Made by a program: the position numbers and the translations under genes | Source: Motacilla alba alba | Taxonomy: Eukaryota; Chordata; Aves; Passeriformes; Motacillidae | Length of the DNA stretch: 64,000 nt | Direction: 5' to 3' | NCBI RefSeq assembly: GCF_015832195.1 | Contig: NC_052018.1 | Span: 29,044,115 to 29,108,114, forward strand | Notes under the pieces: generated by a model | Database searches by the model: none | What the model was told of the DNA's origin: nothing | What the model saw: the letters and a program-made list of their open reading frames with translations, nothing else | In this document: one piece after another, positions 41,801-49,491 of the stretch | How positions within the stretch are numbered: the stretch's first letter is position 1 | Layout of the letters: the number at the start of each line of letters is the position of its first letter

Positions 41801-44800
41801 GTTAGAGTTCAGCTAAAGCCCTATCATAAATAAAAAAGGGAGCTGGTTACAGAGTTATGTTCTAAGTTCTCCCCATCTTGCTGACAGCCATCCACACTCT
41901 GAATCCTTTACTTTGAGTAGATGATCATCAGAGTAAGGCGTGGACTCTTCAAAACACGCACTCTATATATGACATAAGAGTGGGGGTAGAAATTTGGAAG
42001 GGGTGTCAATTCAGCTTGACACCCTTAAGGGTATGGGGCACAAGAGTTATGGAACCTTCAGGAGACACCACAAGAGGCTGAGTCTGCAGCCTGGTTTCTG
42101 ACTCTGGTGCTTCTGGCAGGGATGCAGCATCAATGGGCAACTGTACAGCTGCACCTAAAGAAAAAAGGGCAGCACAGGTTCATTTTCCATCCTTTTCAGA
42201 TCCTGATGCTACTAGAGTCATCCTAGTATTAGTGGTCAAGATCTCCAGCTTTGTATTGTTAAAACTTAGTATTTCTAAGTAATAAAGGGGTGTTGTCCAC
42301 ATTGCCCATTTAATAGAGAAAACAGAATAACATGCTACAAATACTTTGTAGGTTGTTTTATCATAAAAGAGAAAAAGTTACCCAACTGAACATATTTCCT
42401 TCAAAGAAGATAAGATGGTGCTTTCTAACCAAAAATTTTAAAACAGTCCAGAAATTGAGAGTTAAAGTTGGAAATTTAAGTTGCTGCACCTTCAGTTCAG
42501 ATTGTTCTTTATAAGCTATAGGGAGGGAGTGGGTGTCAGTGGGTAGGAATTATGGAATGGAAGCCAGGAAAACACAAAGTAACCAAAAGATCCATGGGTA
42601 CATGTTCATACCAGTCATGCTGCTATTAAGAATAAAATGTAAAGATTTTTTTTCTGGCAGACTTCCCGGTGCAAGTATTTTATTTCTCCTCCCACCTGCT
42701 TCTCCTCAGGAATAATGTAATGAACTGAGTAAGACATTTGCATTATTCATGTTTGCTATTTAATGACATCTTGGGTCCATGATTAAGGAAAAGATATCAG
42801 AAAGTAGCATTCTCTTTAGTCCCAGCTTTCTACTAAAAAGTTTCCAAATGGAGATACTTGTTTCACAGCCTTATGTTATTTCCTGCTTTTTAGAGCCAGT
42901 GTTTTAACCCACCAAAACTGTTTTATTCCCATGACCATGTCTCCTTTTTAAAACCAATAATAATATTTGAGGTAGAACCCTTTTTTTTTAATTTTATGTA
43001 TATGAAAATTGCTATATACTCCTGTCTACCATAGCAGCAATGTCTGAAAAGAATCCCTAGGAAGTCACTTAAATAAAACTCCCCTCGTAAATTTTGATAG
43101 CTATGTCTAGTTAAATTGCCTTTTGCAAGGAGTTTATTACCAAATACTGCAAAAGGTTTTCCCTTATTCACCCCACAACTCAAGTTAATAGGTCTTTAAT
43201 TGCTGATGTCTTGTGTCTTTTTGTGAGACATATTGCCAAACTCCTTTCCTCAGAAGTGAACAACTTCTCAAGCTACTATGTGGCTGTATTAAGTTTAATA
43301 AGGGTATTAGACCATAGAAGTAGAAATTCCTGGCCAAAAGAGCAGCCACGTTTCAAGAAATCTCTAAAGATGTAATGCAAATGAAAGACAAAATTGGCAT
43401 TGATAAAGGAGAGTCAGCTGTTGCCACTCCATTTTAAAAGGTACTAACCTAGGCTTGGCAGGGGTGTTACTTGATGGAAAGGGTCACACTCAAGCACCAC
43501 ATACATAAATTTCACTCAAAATTCCTGGGAAAATCAGGCTTGACACAAAATCAGGACTTGCACAAAGGCCTGTGTTCTGCACCTCGTCTGTCGGCATTCC
43601 TGCTGCTGCCCTGGCTGTAATTCAAGTTCAAGCAGTTACAAAGCTTAAGAAAAGCAAAGCTAAGCCCATCCACTATTGGACTGAGGTGAAGCATCCTCAG
43701 ACCCTCCCATCCCCAGACCATCCAGGCCACAGAACCATGAGACTGGTCAAACAGTAAGCAGCCTTCAGCTTGGCTTCAGAGGCTGCTCTGAATCCATAAC
43801 TGATCATGAATTCCTTTGAAAACAGCTCTGATGAGCATAGCTTACAACCTAGGCTTAAAAACAGGCTTCACTCTCCAAGTAGCTGCCCAGGCAGATACAT
43901 GGCTGGTATGTGTGCACTGAGGTGTGCATTGTGGACCCCTCTTCCACAGGAATGCCAATAATTAGTTTCTGTGGGAGAGTGCCCTCAGCATGGGCTAGAG
44001 AGAGGGCAGTTTCCAATTTCTTTGTCCATGAAATAAGAAAGCAAATAAAATTGAAAAAATGTGCCTACTTTTCTTAATATGAATGCAGTTGAAAAAAATG
44101 TGCCTACTTTTCTTAATAGGAATGCAATTTCAACTGCATTTTATGATGATTTGAATGACAAGAAGATGTCTAATTAAAAAGACATAACATTTGGGGGGTT
44201 TCCATTTTGACTAAAGATTTCTGAGTTCAGCATTCTCATAAAAATTATTCCAACAGGGACCATTAAAATGTGCTGTGCTTTCCTGTAGAAATTAAAATTT
44301 AAGCATCCATGCTGAAAATAGAAGTTCTAGAAAATATTCTTCATATGCAAGAGAAATATTCTTCTGAGAAATTGTCATTACTTTCAAGATACTTCCAAGC
44401 TAACATTAGTGACCCCTAATTTCAGCAACTCAATAAACATAGGGTTAAAACAATCTCTTGTACGCAGGAGGAGCATTAAACACAGCAGAGGGAATGGCCA
44501 GGGCAATTCACTTCCATTGGTCAAACCTATAGGGGAAAGATGACCCTGCCAAATTCAATTTACTTTATTATGTTGCAAAACGCAATGCTTCTCTTAAAAA
44601 ACAAAACAAAACAAAACTACCAGATTCAATTATATGTATAAGCAAGTATATTCCATTTTGCAGAAGGTCATGCATACAAGAAAGAGGCATATGGAATTGT
44701 TTCAAGAGTTAAATCAGAAATTTCAGACTCTGGACAGATTTCGGGATGTACCAAAATCAGGCAGTATGGTAAGTGTCCTTCTATTATATTTAAAATATGG

Positions 44801-46869
44801 TGGATCCTAAACAACAGTGAAACAAGAGTCTTTTGACTCCAGTACATTTCCCGAGAAGACCTCACCTTTAGGTGCCTCACAAATAAGAACCAAAGCTATT
44901 TTCAATAATCAAGCCTATGACAAGATTTGCTGCATTCTACAATTAGACCATAACTAACTCACTAACATCATTATAGATGACAAGTAATTGAACTGTAGGG
45001 AATGCATTTCAAATCTGTATGTGCCTGCTGTGCCTAAGGGCCTTTATGCAGAGAAAGCAGCTCACTGATATAATTTGACCAATAAGGCTTTTCCTCTAGC
45101 TAGGTAAGGAGGTAATAAATTAGATACTACAAACAAGTCCAGATGGGTTTACCTGTACTTACTTGCAATTGTCCAGAAAGCACGCAAGATCTCTGTAATG
45201 CCATGTATTTTCCAAAATAGATTTATAAATATTTACCATGGGAAAAGCAAAAATTAAATCATCCTGAGCTGAGACTGCTATCATCATAATTCAAATTTAT
45301 ACACACACACACACTCATACACACATGCATAACACCCTGACTACACCTGATAATGAGAGCAAGGAAATAGTTGATTCTACCTAATTAAAACAGCTAATTT
45401 AGTCTGACATATTTTTATCAGTAGTATTTTGATTAGTAATATTTTTATATAATTTTATAATGTGAAACTTGTATATTAAAGGAAACTGAGCTAGAATCAT
45501 TGTATTCTGTAACTTTTTCAGAAGAGCTGCTTTCAGACATGAAGAAGAGGTATTAAGCAGATGTGAGGCCAATGGATTTACATCTTTTACATCATCTTAA
45601 TCCAGCAGAAATTTAGCCCTGATTCTTTGATGAACCTTTATCTGTGATATGTGTTATTTTGTTTCAAGTTCTCACTCACTCCCTCTTTTGAGATCAGCTG
45701 ACATGTAACATTTTCATTTGTCTCCCTACTTGAGATTTGCTATTCACATAAAGCTTGAATTAATTCAAAATCTCAAAGGGAATCTCAGTGGAAGAGTTGT
45801 GTTTACTCTGTTTCACATTGGTGCTGTGCTTTTGAAAAGTCTGCTACTAAAAGCTGCCTAGAGGAATGGTCTGTTTGTGAGACAGTCAGAGAGTGATCCA
45901 GGTACCTAAATATAGGCATCTCAGGCTATTTTAGACAGAGGCCTTGGTGTACAGCACAGGACAGGCAGCGATGTTACAGGGCTCAGAGGAGATCTGCACC
46001 TCACGTGAAGAGATAAAGCAGAAAAGTTCAAAGGGATCTTAGATGGTGCATATATATTGGATTTTAGCAACTAAATCCCACCCATCATGCAGCAGAAATC
46101 TCTAATTAAATTCGTCCATAAAGTCTTTTACCTTATACAAGGCAGCATTAAAAAAATAAGAAATCATTCAGTAGAAAATAACCACCTTTCAGTCTGTTAA
46201 TCCTAATATACATGAGCTCATCCACCTGCAAGGTAAGGTGGCTCTCACAGCGTTTTCAAGGTTTCTGTCATTCTGCCATGCACCTGCCACAATTTAAAAT
46301 CCAGCTGGCAGTCTGTTTCAAGCCACTCCATATTTCAAGCCACAAACTCTTCTCTGTTACCTTCCTTTCTCTTCTCCCTCTTTTCTCCCACTCTTAGAAA
46401 GATGTCTATTGGTACTGGATCTCTCAGCCCATTCCTCACACATTGGTTCTTGTGAAAGAAAGGGCTAAGCTGGCAGCTCAGGTGAGGAGCCTGCCAAAGT
46501 GTTGATTGTTCGCAGAGAAAAAGACTCAGCGGTGCCGAGCACCCGGCAGCCTGGCGCCCTGCAAAGCTATTTTCCCTCTCCAGCTTCTGTGTCTCATGAG
46601 AGCACGTCAGCAATCAGCTTTATAAATGGAAACTGCATTATTTCATCCTTGATTTTAATTCTTCTTTCTTTGGTCTTCAGGAGAACTCAGGACCGAGCAA
46701 GGCTCCATGGGACAGTTTCAAAACCACAGGTGACTACCAACACTATACAACGATAAATGTATTAGACACAGAGGCAAAAGACGCTTTAGAACTCAGACCA
46801 GCAGAATGGGAGAAGTGTCTGAACTTGCCTTTAGACGTGCAAGAAGGTGACTTTCAAACAGAAGTTTAA
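3163..46869 (+). CDS. ADGRB3: ADGRB3 (BAI3) adhesion G-protein-coupled receptor, 3' twelve coding exons (5' part outside window)
   Basis: Twelve exons (3163-3313, 3872-3941, 8723-8789, 10946-11031, 14508-14606, 14918-15089, 22033-22128, 23466-23505, 26060-26703, 36339-36374, 44664-44768, 46681-46869) join without a frame break into 584 codons plus stop. All introns are GT-AG. The product runs from the start of TM3 to the C-terminus. I recognise it as BAI3 from near-identity to the mammalian protein as I remember it: the TM3 start [12 protein letters not shown], the TM7 stretch [14 protein letters not shown], the tail stretch [17 protein letters not shown] and the end DFQTEV. Human BAI3 is about 1522 residues, so about the last 38% is here. 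Family knowledge: BAI3 is a plasma-membrane receptor of neurons, also studied in myoblast fusion. It binds C1q-like proteins outside the cell, and ELMO/DOCK1-Rac signalling and PDZ scaffolds inside. TM1-TM2, the GAIN domain and the thrombospondin repeats are upstream. Confidence 0.97.
3314..3871 (+). other. ADGRB3: ADGRB3 intron
   Basis: A 558-bp AT-rich GT-AG intron between the TM3 and TM4 exons. I see no repeat or other feature in it. Confidence 0.9.
3872..3941 (+). CDS. ADGRB3: ADGRB3 exon: TM4 and start of extracellular loop 2
   Basis: A 70-nt exon after a T-rich tract and cag, ending TA before gtaagt, so the Tyr codon is completed by the next exon. It encodes [13 protein letters not shown] (TM4, about residues 51-63) and [11 protein letters not shown], the first half of extracellular loop 2. 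Splice phase matches both neighbours. Confidence 0.95.
3942..8722 (+). other. ADGRB3: ADGRB3 intron
   Basis: A 4.8 kb GT-AG intron. The short open frames at 4236-4758, 6400-6681 and 7173-7902 show no recognisable domain. I see no mobile element. Confidence 0.85.
8723..8789 (+). CDS. ADGRB3: ADGRB3 exon: extracellular loop 2 cysteine and TM5
   Basis: A 67-nt exon after tgttctttccag, ending in phase 0 before gtaaac, a slightly weak donor. It encodes [20 protein letters not shown] and VL (residues 75-96). Cys75 is the loop-2 partner of the TM3 cysteine. The segment from GLLYAF on is TM5. Confidence 0.95.
8790..10945 (+). other. ADGRB3: ADGRB3 intron
   Basis: A 2.2 kb GT-AG intron with donor gtaaac. 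It has a short TG run near 10757 and nothing else recognised. Confidence 0.85.
10946..11031 (+). CDS. ADGRB3: ADGRB3 exon: end of TM5 and start of intracellular loop 3
   Basis: An 86-nt exon after tgtttgacag, ending GG before gtaagc. It encodes [18 protein letters not shown] then [11 protein letters not shown]. It completes TM5 (to about residue 106) and gives the basic first part of the third intracellular loop, a G-protein and effector contact region in the receptor class. Confidence 0.95.
11032..14507 (+). other. ADGRB3: ADGRB3 intron
   Basis: A 3.5 kb AT-rich GT-AG intron. It contains the CRE palindrome at 14413. The open frame at 12372-12734 on the minus strand is Lys/Ile/Leu-rich translation of AT-rich DNA, not a gene. 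Confidence 0.85.
14413..14420. promoter_or_regulatory. Perfect CRE palindrome TGACGTCA in intron
   Basis: A full cAMP-response-element palindrome, 87 nt upstream of the loop-3 exon. It contains a CpG in CpG-poor DNA. Binding or function is not shown by sequence alone. Confidence 0.3.
14508..14606 (+). CDS. ADGRB3: ADGRB3 exon: intracellular loop 3 insert
   Basis: A 99-nt exon after gtttgcag, ending AT before gttagt. It encodes [20 protein letters not shown] then [13 protein letters not shown], nearly all of the third intracellular loop. It contains a CAKC cysteine pair and a Ser/Thr/Ala-rich end. The exon is symmetric: it starts after two bases of a codon and ends after two bases, so skipping it would remove 33 residues without shifting the frame. 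A perfect TGACGTCA lies about 90 nt upstream. Confidence 0.95.
14918..15089 (+). CDS. ADGRB3: ADGRB3 exon: TM6, extracellular loop 3, TM7
   Basis: A 172-nt exon after ttttcactag, ending in phase 0 (RRE) before gtgaga. It encodes TM6 ([20 protein letters not shown], about residues 163-182, with Trp175), a short loop TDKRS, and TM7 ([20 protein letters not shown] then VHC, about residues 188-210). The basic VLRRE begins helix 8. The intron before it is the shortest in the window (311 bp). Confidence 0.96.
16890..17120 (-). mobile_element. CR1 LINE 3' fragment, antisense to ADGRB3
   Basis: Read on the minus strand this is the 3' end of a CR1 element. Plus-strand landmarks are gaagagacccataaggatca, ttaagtccaactccctgctc and gccctgaggg-type sequence (ccaccctcagggcaaagaacc). 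It is diverged and truncated at its 5' end, as most bird CR1 copies are. Confidence 0.75.
17798..17829 (+). repeat. (CA)16 microsatellite
   Basis: Uninterrupted CA dinucleotides over 32 bp in an ADGRB3 intron, likely polymorphic. Confidence 0.95.
20420..20804 (-). mobile_element. Solo LTR of an endogenous retrovirus (ERVK-like, 6-bp TSD), antisense
   Basis: A 385-bp element flanked by the perfect 6-bp duplication TGGGAG (20414-20419 and 20805-20810). The plus strand starts TATGGTGGTGTTCACAGGGG, with the expected TG mutated to TA, and ends catctgtgaca. Orientation is minus: the reverse complement carries AATAAA (seen as TTTATT near 20494). The sequence resembles an LTR common in passerines, from memory. 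A 6-bp duplication suits ERVK-like integrases. No internal viral genes remain. It contains an inverted repeat around two CCAAT boxes (20638-20684) and a 7-bp hairpin at 20621-20640. Confidence 0.85.
20638..20684. repeat. Inverted repeat around paired CCAAT boxes in LTR
   Basis: CTGTGATTGG (20638-20647) and CCAATCACAG (20675-20684) are perfect 10-bp complements with a 27-nt loop. Each arm contains a CCAAT box, the NF-Y core. Confidence 0.85.
21579..21642 (+). repeat. Short direct repeat, 40-bp period
   Basis: gattacagtaattgttaaga at 21579 and gattacagtaactgtaaaga at 21619, each continuing actg. Two copies, with spacing 40 bp. Confidence 0.7.
22033..22128 (+). CDS. ADGRB3: ADGRB3 exon: membrane-proximal cytoplasmic tail
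   Basis: A 96-nt phase 0-0 exon after ttttttcacag, ending before gttagc. It encodes [20 protein letters not shown] then [12 protein letters not shown] (residues 216-247). It carries the amphipathic helix-8 segment after TM7, with cysteines in RCRLRNC that could be lipid-modified (inference), and a Ser-rich stretch. The exon is frame-neutral if skipped. Confidence 0.95.
22129..26059 (+). other. ADGRB3: Two ADGRB3 introns flanking the 40-nt exon
   Basis: Introns 22129-23465 and 23506-26059, both GT-AG. The second has a long T-rich tract at 25171-25193. No mobile element or other gene is recognised. Confidence 0.85.
23466..23505 (+). CDS. ADGRB3: ADGRB3 exon: small cytoplasmic-tail exon
   Basis: A 40-nt exon after cttgttacag, ending one base into a Val codon before gtaaga. 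It encodes [13 protein letters not shown]. It joins in frame to ATHAQIM-type residues of the previous exon and VLHKDIGPC in the next. Skipping it would shift the frame, so it is probably constitutive. Confidence 0.93.
26060..26703 (+). CDS. ADGRB3: ADGRB3 exon: large cytoplasmic-tail exon
   Basis: The largest exon in the window (644 nt, 214 full codons), after ggcccacag and ending in phase 0 before gtcagt. It encodes residues 261-475, from [20 protein letters not shown] to [13 protein letters not shown]. It has no hydrophobic segment. It contains the acidic run NDEEEEKG, a Met/Asn/Pro-rich middle ([14 protein letters not shown]) and a Ser/Thr-rich end, consistent with a disordered, phosphorylatable tail. 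If the donor is not used, the frame reads VSGA and stops at 26716-26718. Confidence 0.96.
26759..26780 (+). promoter_or_regulatory. Possible intronic poly(A) signal
   Basis: AATAAA at 26759-26764, 56 nt after the 26703 donor, is followed at once by T/G-rich sequence (ttgtgtcttgtgtct) like a downstream cleavage element. Together with the in-frame stop at 26716-26718 it could end a short transcript coding for a tail that finishes SSLEVSGA. Confidence 0.35.
26862..26975 (+). CDS. Candidate alternative cassette exon of ADGRB3 (38 codons)
   Basis: This open stretch lies 158 nt after the large tail exon. It is preceded by a pyrimidine-rich acceptor (ttctcttattatcag) and followed by a strong donor (CAG then gtaaag). 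It is 114 nt, exactly 38 codons, and phase 0 on both ends, so it would insert between SMSSLE and RRKSRYS without frame change. It reads [20 protein letters not shown] then [18 protein letters not shown]. Its second half holds several CpG dinucleotides in an otherwise CpG-poor intron. I do not recall this segment in mammalian BAI3. It may be a regulated exon, a lineage-specific exon, or a chance open frame between cryptic splice sites. Confidence 0.45.
28971..29024 (+). repeat. 27-bp tandem duplication
   Basis: aggatgtgctgcactgaa starts at 28971 and again at 28998. The copies differ at a few bases at their 3' ends. Confidence 0.85.
36339..36374 (+). CDS. ADGRB3: ADGRB3 microexon (12 codons, [12 protein letters not shown])
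   Basis: A 36-nt exon after a T-rich tract and cttaatag, ending before gtaagt. It encodes [12 protein letters not shown] (residues 476-487) and is phase 0 on both sides. It is a known part of the BAI tail as I recall it. RRKS resembles a basophilic kinase site. The exon sits between introns of 9.6 and 8.3 kb, a setting typical of regulated neuronal microexons (inference). Confidence 0.93.
37627..38505 (-). mobile_element. CR1 LINE fragment (reverse-transcriptase C-terminal part and 3' end), antisense
   Basis: About 880 bp. The minus strand codes for pieces resembling the C-terminal part of CR1 ORF2, for example [17 protein letters not shown] and [13 protein letters not shown] at 38052-38243. 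The 3' tail is at the low-coordinate end (cacagaatgggtcatg, ttggaaggaacc). Frames are broken by indels and stops. A 28-bp internal duplication (cacagaatgggtcatg twice) sits at 37630-37674. It is an old, inactive 5'-truncated copy. Confidence 0.85.
39516..39640 (+). repeat. Two A-rich tracts
   Basis: Near-pure A runs at 39516-39540 and 39621-39639. No retrocopy was recognised upstream of either. Confidence 0.8.
41201..41221 (+). repeat. (GAT)7 microsatellite
   Basis: Seven GAT units, 32 bp before the 3' end of a CR1 copy. Confidence 0.9.
41253..41772 (-). mobile_element. CR1 LINE 3' fragment, antisense
   Basis: About 520 bp beginning aatcatagaatcactgaaag, the reverse complement of the typical CR1 3' terminal repeat. 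It continues through ttgaaaggggcc and ctctgatcacctttgtc. It is diverged and 5'-truncated. A GAT microsatellite lies just beyond its 3' end. Confidence 0.85.
42001..42024. repeat. 9-bp hairpin
   Basis: GGGTGTCAA and TTGACACCC around a 6-nt loop, followed by the palindrome CCCTTAAGGG (42022-42031). Possibly chance. Confidence 0.6.
44051..44127 (+). repeat. 38/39-bp tandem duplication
   Basis: ttgaaaaaatgtgcctactt begins at 44051. A near-identical second copy begins at 44089, with one extra A and a T-to-G change. It looks like a recent replication-slippage event. Confidence 0.9.
44664..44768 (+). CDS. ADGRB3: ADGRB3 exon: ELMO-binding helix
   Basis: A 105-nt phase 0-0 exon after attttgcag, ending before gtaagt. 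It encodes [20 protein letters not shown] then [15 protein letters not shown] (residues 488-522). The segment around [15 protein letters not shown] is a predicted amphipathic helix. In BAI1 and BAI3 this region, with its RKR motif, is reported to bind ELMO proteins and so engage DOCK1 and Rac. The last few residues (VPKSGSM) look diverged from the mammalian sequence as I remember it. Confidence 0.95.
44769..46680 (+). other. ADGRB3: ADGRB3 last intron
   Basis: A 1.9 kb GT-AG intron with a short AC run at 45301-45314. Nothing else is recognised. Confidence 0.88.
46681..46869 (+). CDS. ADGRB3: ADGRB3 last coding exon with C-terminal PDZ ligand
   Basis: Coding part of the terminal exon, after ttggtcttcag: 62 codons and a TAA stop. 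It runs from [20 protein letters not shown] through [20 protein letters not shown] to the end GDFQTEV. QTEV is a class I PDZ ligand, the known docking site of BAI receptors for synaptic scaffold proteins. The first 20 residues appear less conserved than the remaining 40, which match mammalian BAI3 closely from memory. Confidence 0.97.
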   Translation, partial: ENSGPSKAPWDSFKTTGDYQHYTTINVLDTEAKDALELRPAEWEKCLNLPLDVQEGDFQTEV

Positions 46870-46923
46870 CAAAAAAGAACTGAACAAAACAGAAACAAAG
46901 TAAAAATAATTCAGTGCACTGAC

Positions 46924-46929
46924 AATAAA
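46924..46929 (+). promoter_or_regulatory. ADGRB3: Proximal poly(A) signal AATAAA
   Basis: AATAAA lies 55 nt after the ADGRB3 stop codon. No strong GU-rich element follows at once, so use is uncertain. Confidence 0.4.
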
Positions 46930-47349
46930 AAGACTTTGGGAATCCTGACAATCCTGAGACTCCTGTCTGAACATTGCAACTCCTTTATGTCAGGCTCTTC
47001 CTGTGCCAAATGTCAGTGGTTTTTTTCGTACAGTATATTCCCACTGGTGCAACTAGTGGAGAACCAGGTGTACAATTCTTACCATCGTGTGTTGTAAGTA
47101 CCCGTGGAATGGATTTGTAAGGTAATCTTTATAGATAAACCTCAAGCAACGATTCATGTTGTAACAGCTTCATTTGGTTTAGTTTTCAAAAAACTTCACC
47201 ATGAAGCACAATGTATATATTTATGCAGTTTTTAAAGTTTATAACAGTCTGTTTGGCCATTACTACACTTTTTACTTTATAATATGAAAGCAAAGTTTTT
47301 GTCATTAAATGAATGTCTGTTGAGCTACATTCTTCATTGCTTTAAATGC

Positions 47350-47355
47350 AATAAA
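47350..47355 (+). promoter_or_regulatory. ADGRB3: Poly(A) signal AATAAA
   Basis: AATAAA in the AT-rich 3' UTR, about 480 nt after the stop. It is a candidate cleavage signal upstream of the one at 47483. Confidence 0.45.
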
Positions 47356-47478
47356 GTAATAATCTCACTTTTATATGAATAATATATTTCACATCTTTAT
47401 TATTGCAGTTTTCTCTGGAAAGCTCAGAATAGCTTTCTCTGCTGCAGCTGTGTATAAAATATTTAAAATGTTGTATGG

Positions 47479-47488
47479 TGTAAATAAA
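47479..47488 (+). promoter_or_regulatory. ADGRB3: Overlapping Pumilio-like site and distal poly(A) signal
   Basis: TGTAAATAAA contains the Pumilio recognition core TGTAAATA (47479-47486) overlapping AATAAA (47483-47488). This is the last canonical signal before repeat-bearing intergenic DNA, hence the best candidate for the distal 3' end. Confidence 0.5.
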
Positions 47489-48621
47489 CCTTTGTCTACA
47501 TATCAGTTTCCTAGTGCATTTTATTCCATATTGTTTCTCTTAAATTTGAACATTTATGCAATTTTCTATGAAACACAAGTATTGAATATGTATTTGCAGT
47601 TTTAATAGCATGTTGTATGTAGCTTCTGCAAAAAGTTTCTAAATCATATTACTAGGCTCGTAGCCATTCTGCATTTTCTTAGGGCTTTTTTTTCCAACAA
47701 TGTACCATATAAATTGGACTTGTCTGAATACTATTGAATTTTTCTGCTTTATAAGAATTTTTGTCTAGTTGTAGAAAGACAAATAATGGAAAATAAGTTA
47801 AGTTTCAATGCACAGCACCCAAAGAAAACACTGACTTAGAATCTTGTGCATGGTCTTCTTGCTGTACAAGAAAAAAATGATCTCAAGATAAAAAAAAGTT
47901 CCTAAGTATTTTAGATTCCAAAAAAAACACAAAACAATGAACCAAACCAAAAAAGCTGAGTCAGTTTCATCATAAATCACAAGCAGAATGTGATTATTCT
48001 TTGTATTGAAAATACAGTTAAGCTATTAGGAATAGAAAGATTAAATTTCCTTTTCCATGCATAGAATCAAAACCAGATCTTCAAAAATCTCATCTACAGC
48101 ATAGCTGTAGGGGACAGAGATGGAAGGATATCTCAAATCTTCAGATGTCATAGTTCTAGAAAAAAGTTTCAAAAACTATTTTTTTTCCTGCTGTAGTGAA
48201 TATGCTGCAACCTACTAGCTGGAGAGATCTTAGAGAGGAAGAAAACATGACCACCAATCTGCTTAGGAAGAAAAAAGATAAGAATAGAGGCGTGTCAGTG
48301 AGAACTTAACCCACAGAGTTGGAAAAGGAAGATCAGCATCCATCTGTTAAGAGAAAAGTATTTAGGATCAACCTTAGGACCAATCTTCAGAAACTGTTTC
48401 AGTTTGCCAATTTTTTCTCCTGGCCATAAGGTATTTTTAAGTCACAAAAGGGAGCCTGACTTTGCCTGCTTTGAGTTGGCACCTCATGCTGAGTGAAGAC
48501 TTCTCTAATCTAATGCCTCAGGGTCTAAATCTTTAAAGAAGTAAGAAATAACTAGCCACCAGCCTCGTACCATGTCCAGTAACTGGCTCAGGTGCCTGGA
48601 GGTTAGATGATGTAGTTCTAT

Positions 48622-49491
48622 CACCCTGAGTAAGTTTGCAGACAACAATAAATTGGGCAGGAGTGTTGATCTGCTGGAGGGCAGGAAGGCAAGCGGGCAG
48701 AGGGATCTGGACAGGCTGGATCCATGGGCAGAGGGCAACGCTGTGAGGTTCAACAAGGCCAAGTGTGAAGTCCTGCACTTGGGTCACAACAACGCCCTGC
48801 AATGCTACAGGCTGGGGGCAGAGTGGTTGGAAAACTGCTCAGCAGAAAGGGGCTTGAGGGTGCTGGTGGCAGCAGCTGAACATGAGCCAGTGTGTGCCCA
48901 GGTGGTCAAGAAAGCCAATGGCATCCCGGCCTCTAACAGTAAGAGTGGCCAGCAGGACCAGGGCTGTGATTGTCCCTCTGCACTCTGCACTGGTGAGGCC
49001 ACATGTGGAGTGCTGTGTCCAGTTCTCTGCCCCTCAATTTACAAAGGACATTGACATGCTGGATCATGTCCAGAGAAGGGTCTAAGTCCCATGAGGAGCA
49101 GCTGAGGGAGCTGGGATTGTTTAGCCTGGAGAAAATGAGGCTCGAGAGAGACCTTATCCCTCTGTACAACTCCCTGAAAGGAGGCTGTAACCAGGTGGGG
49201 TCGGTCTCTTCTCCCAGGCAACCAGTGACAGGATGATGATGTGGTCTCCCTTGCATCAGGGGAGGTTTAGGTTGGACATCAAGAAGAATTTCTTCACAGA
49301 AAGGGTGGTTGATCATTGGACTGAGCTGCCCATGGATGTAGTGGAGTCTCCATCTCTGGAGTGTTCAAGGAACAGCTAGATGTCTCACTTAGTGCTCTGG
49401 TTTATTTGGCAGAGTGGTGTTCTGTCAAGGTTGGACGTGATGATCTTGGAGGTCTTTTCCAACCTTGATGTTTCTATGATTCTGTCATTCT
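48622..49491 (+). mobile_element. CR1 LINE fragment with reverse-transcriptase remnant, sense strand
   Basis: About 870 bp of GC-rich sequence starting near tcaccctgagtaagtttgca and ending in the CR1 tail ccaaccttgatg, tttctatgattctgtcattc. The plus strand reads like the C-terminal part of CR1 ORF2: [47 protein letters not shown] and [11 protein letters not shown] at 48653-48960. The coding frame then shifts between frames ([13 protein letters not shown] in another frame near 49000, LRELGLFSLEKMRLERDLIP near 49110). It is broken and inactive. Confidence 0.9.

Larger units (their letters stand above)
36375..44663 (+). other. ADGRB3: ADGRB3 8.3 kb intron with two antisense CR1 copies
   Basis: GT-AG intron with CR1 fragments at 37627-38505 and 41253-41772, A-rich tracts at 39516-39540 and 39621-39639, a GAT microsatellite at 41201, a hairpin at 42001 and a 38-bp tandem duplication at 44051. 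Confidence 0.85.
46870..47510 (+). other. ADGRB3: ADGRB3 3' untranslated region (approximate end)
   Basis: AT-rich sequence following the stop codon. It contains poly(A) signals AATAAA at 46924-46929, 47350-47355 and 47483-47488. The last is followed within about 20-40 nt by T/G-containing sequence, so I place the main end near 47.5 kb. The end is a prediction. Earlier cleavage after the first signal would give a 3' UTR of under 100 nt. Confidence 0.6.

Noticed and set aside
48653..49054. 133-codon open frame as a host gene
   Set aside because: It is a fragment of CR1 ORF2 with no intact start, and the frame is broken downstream.
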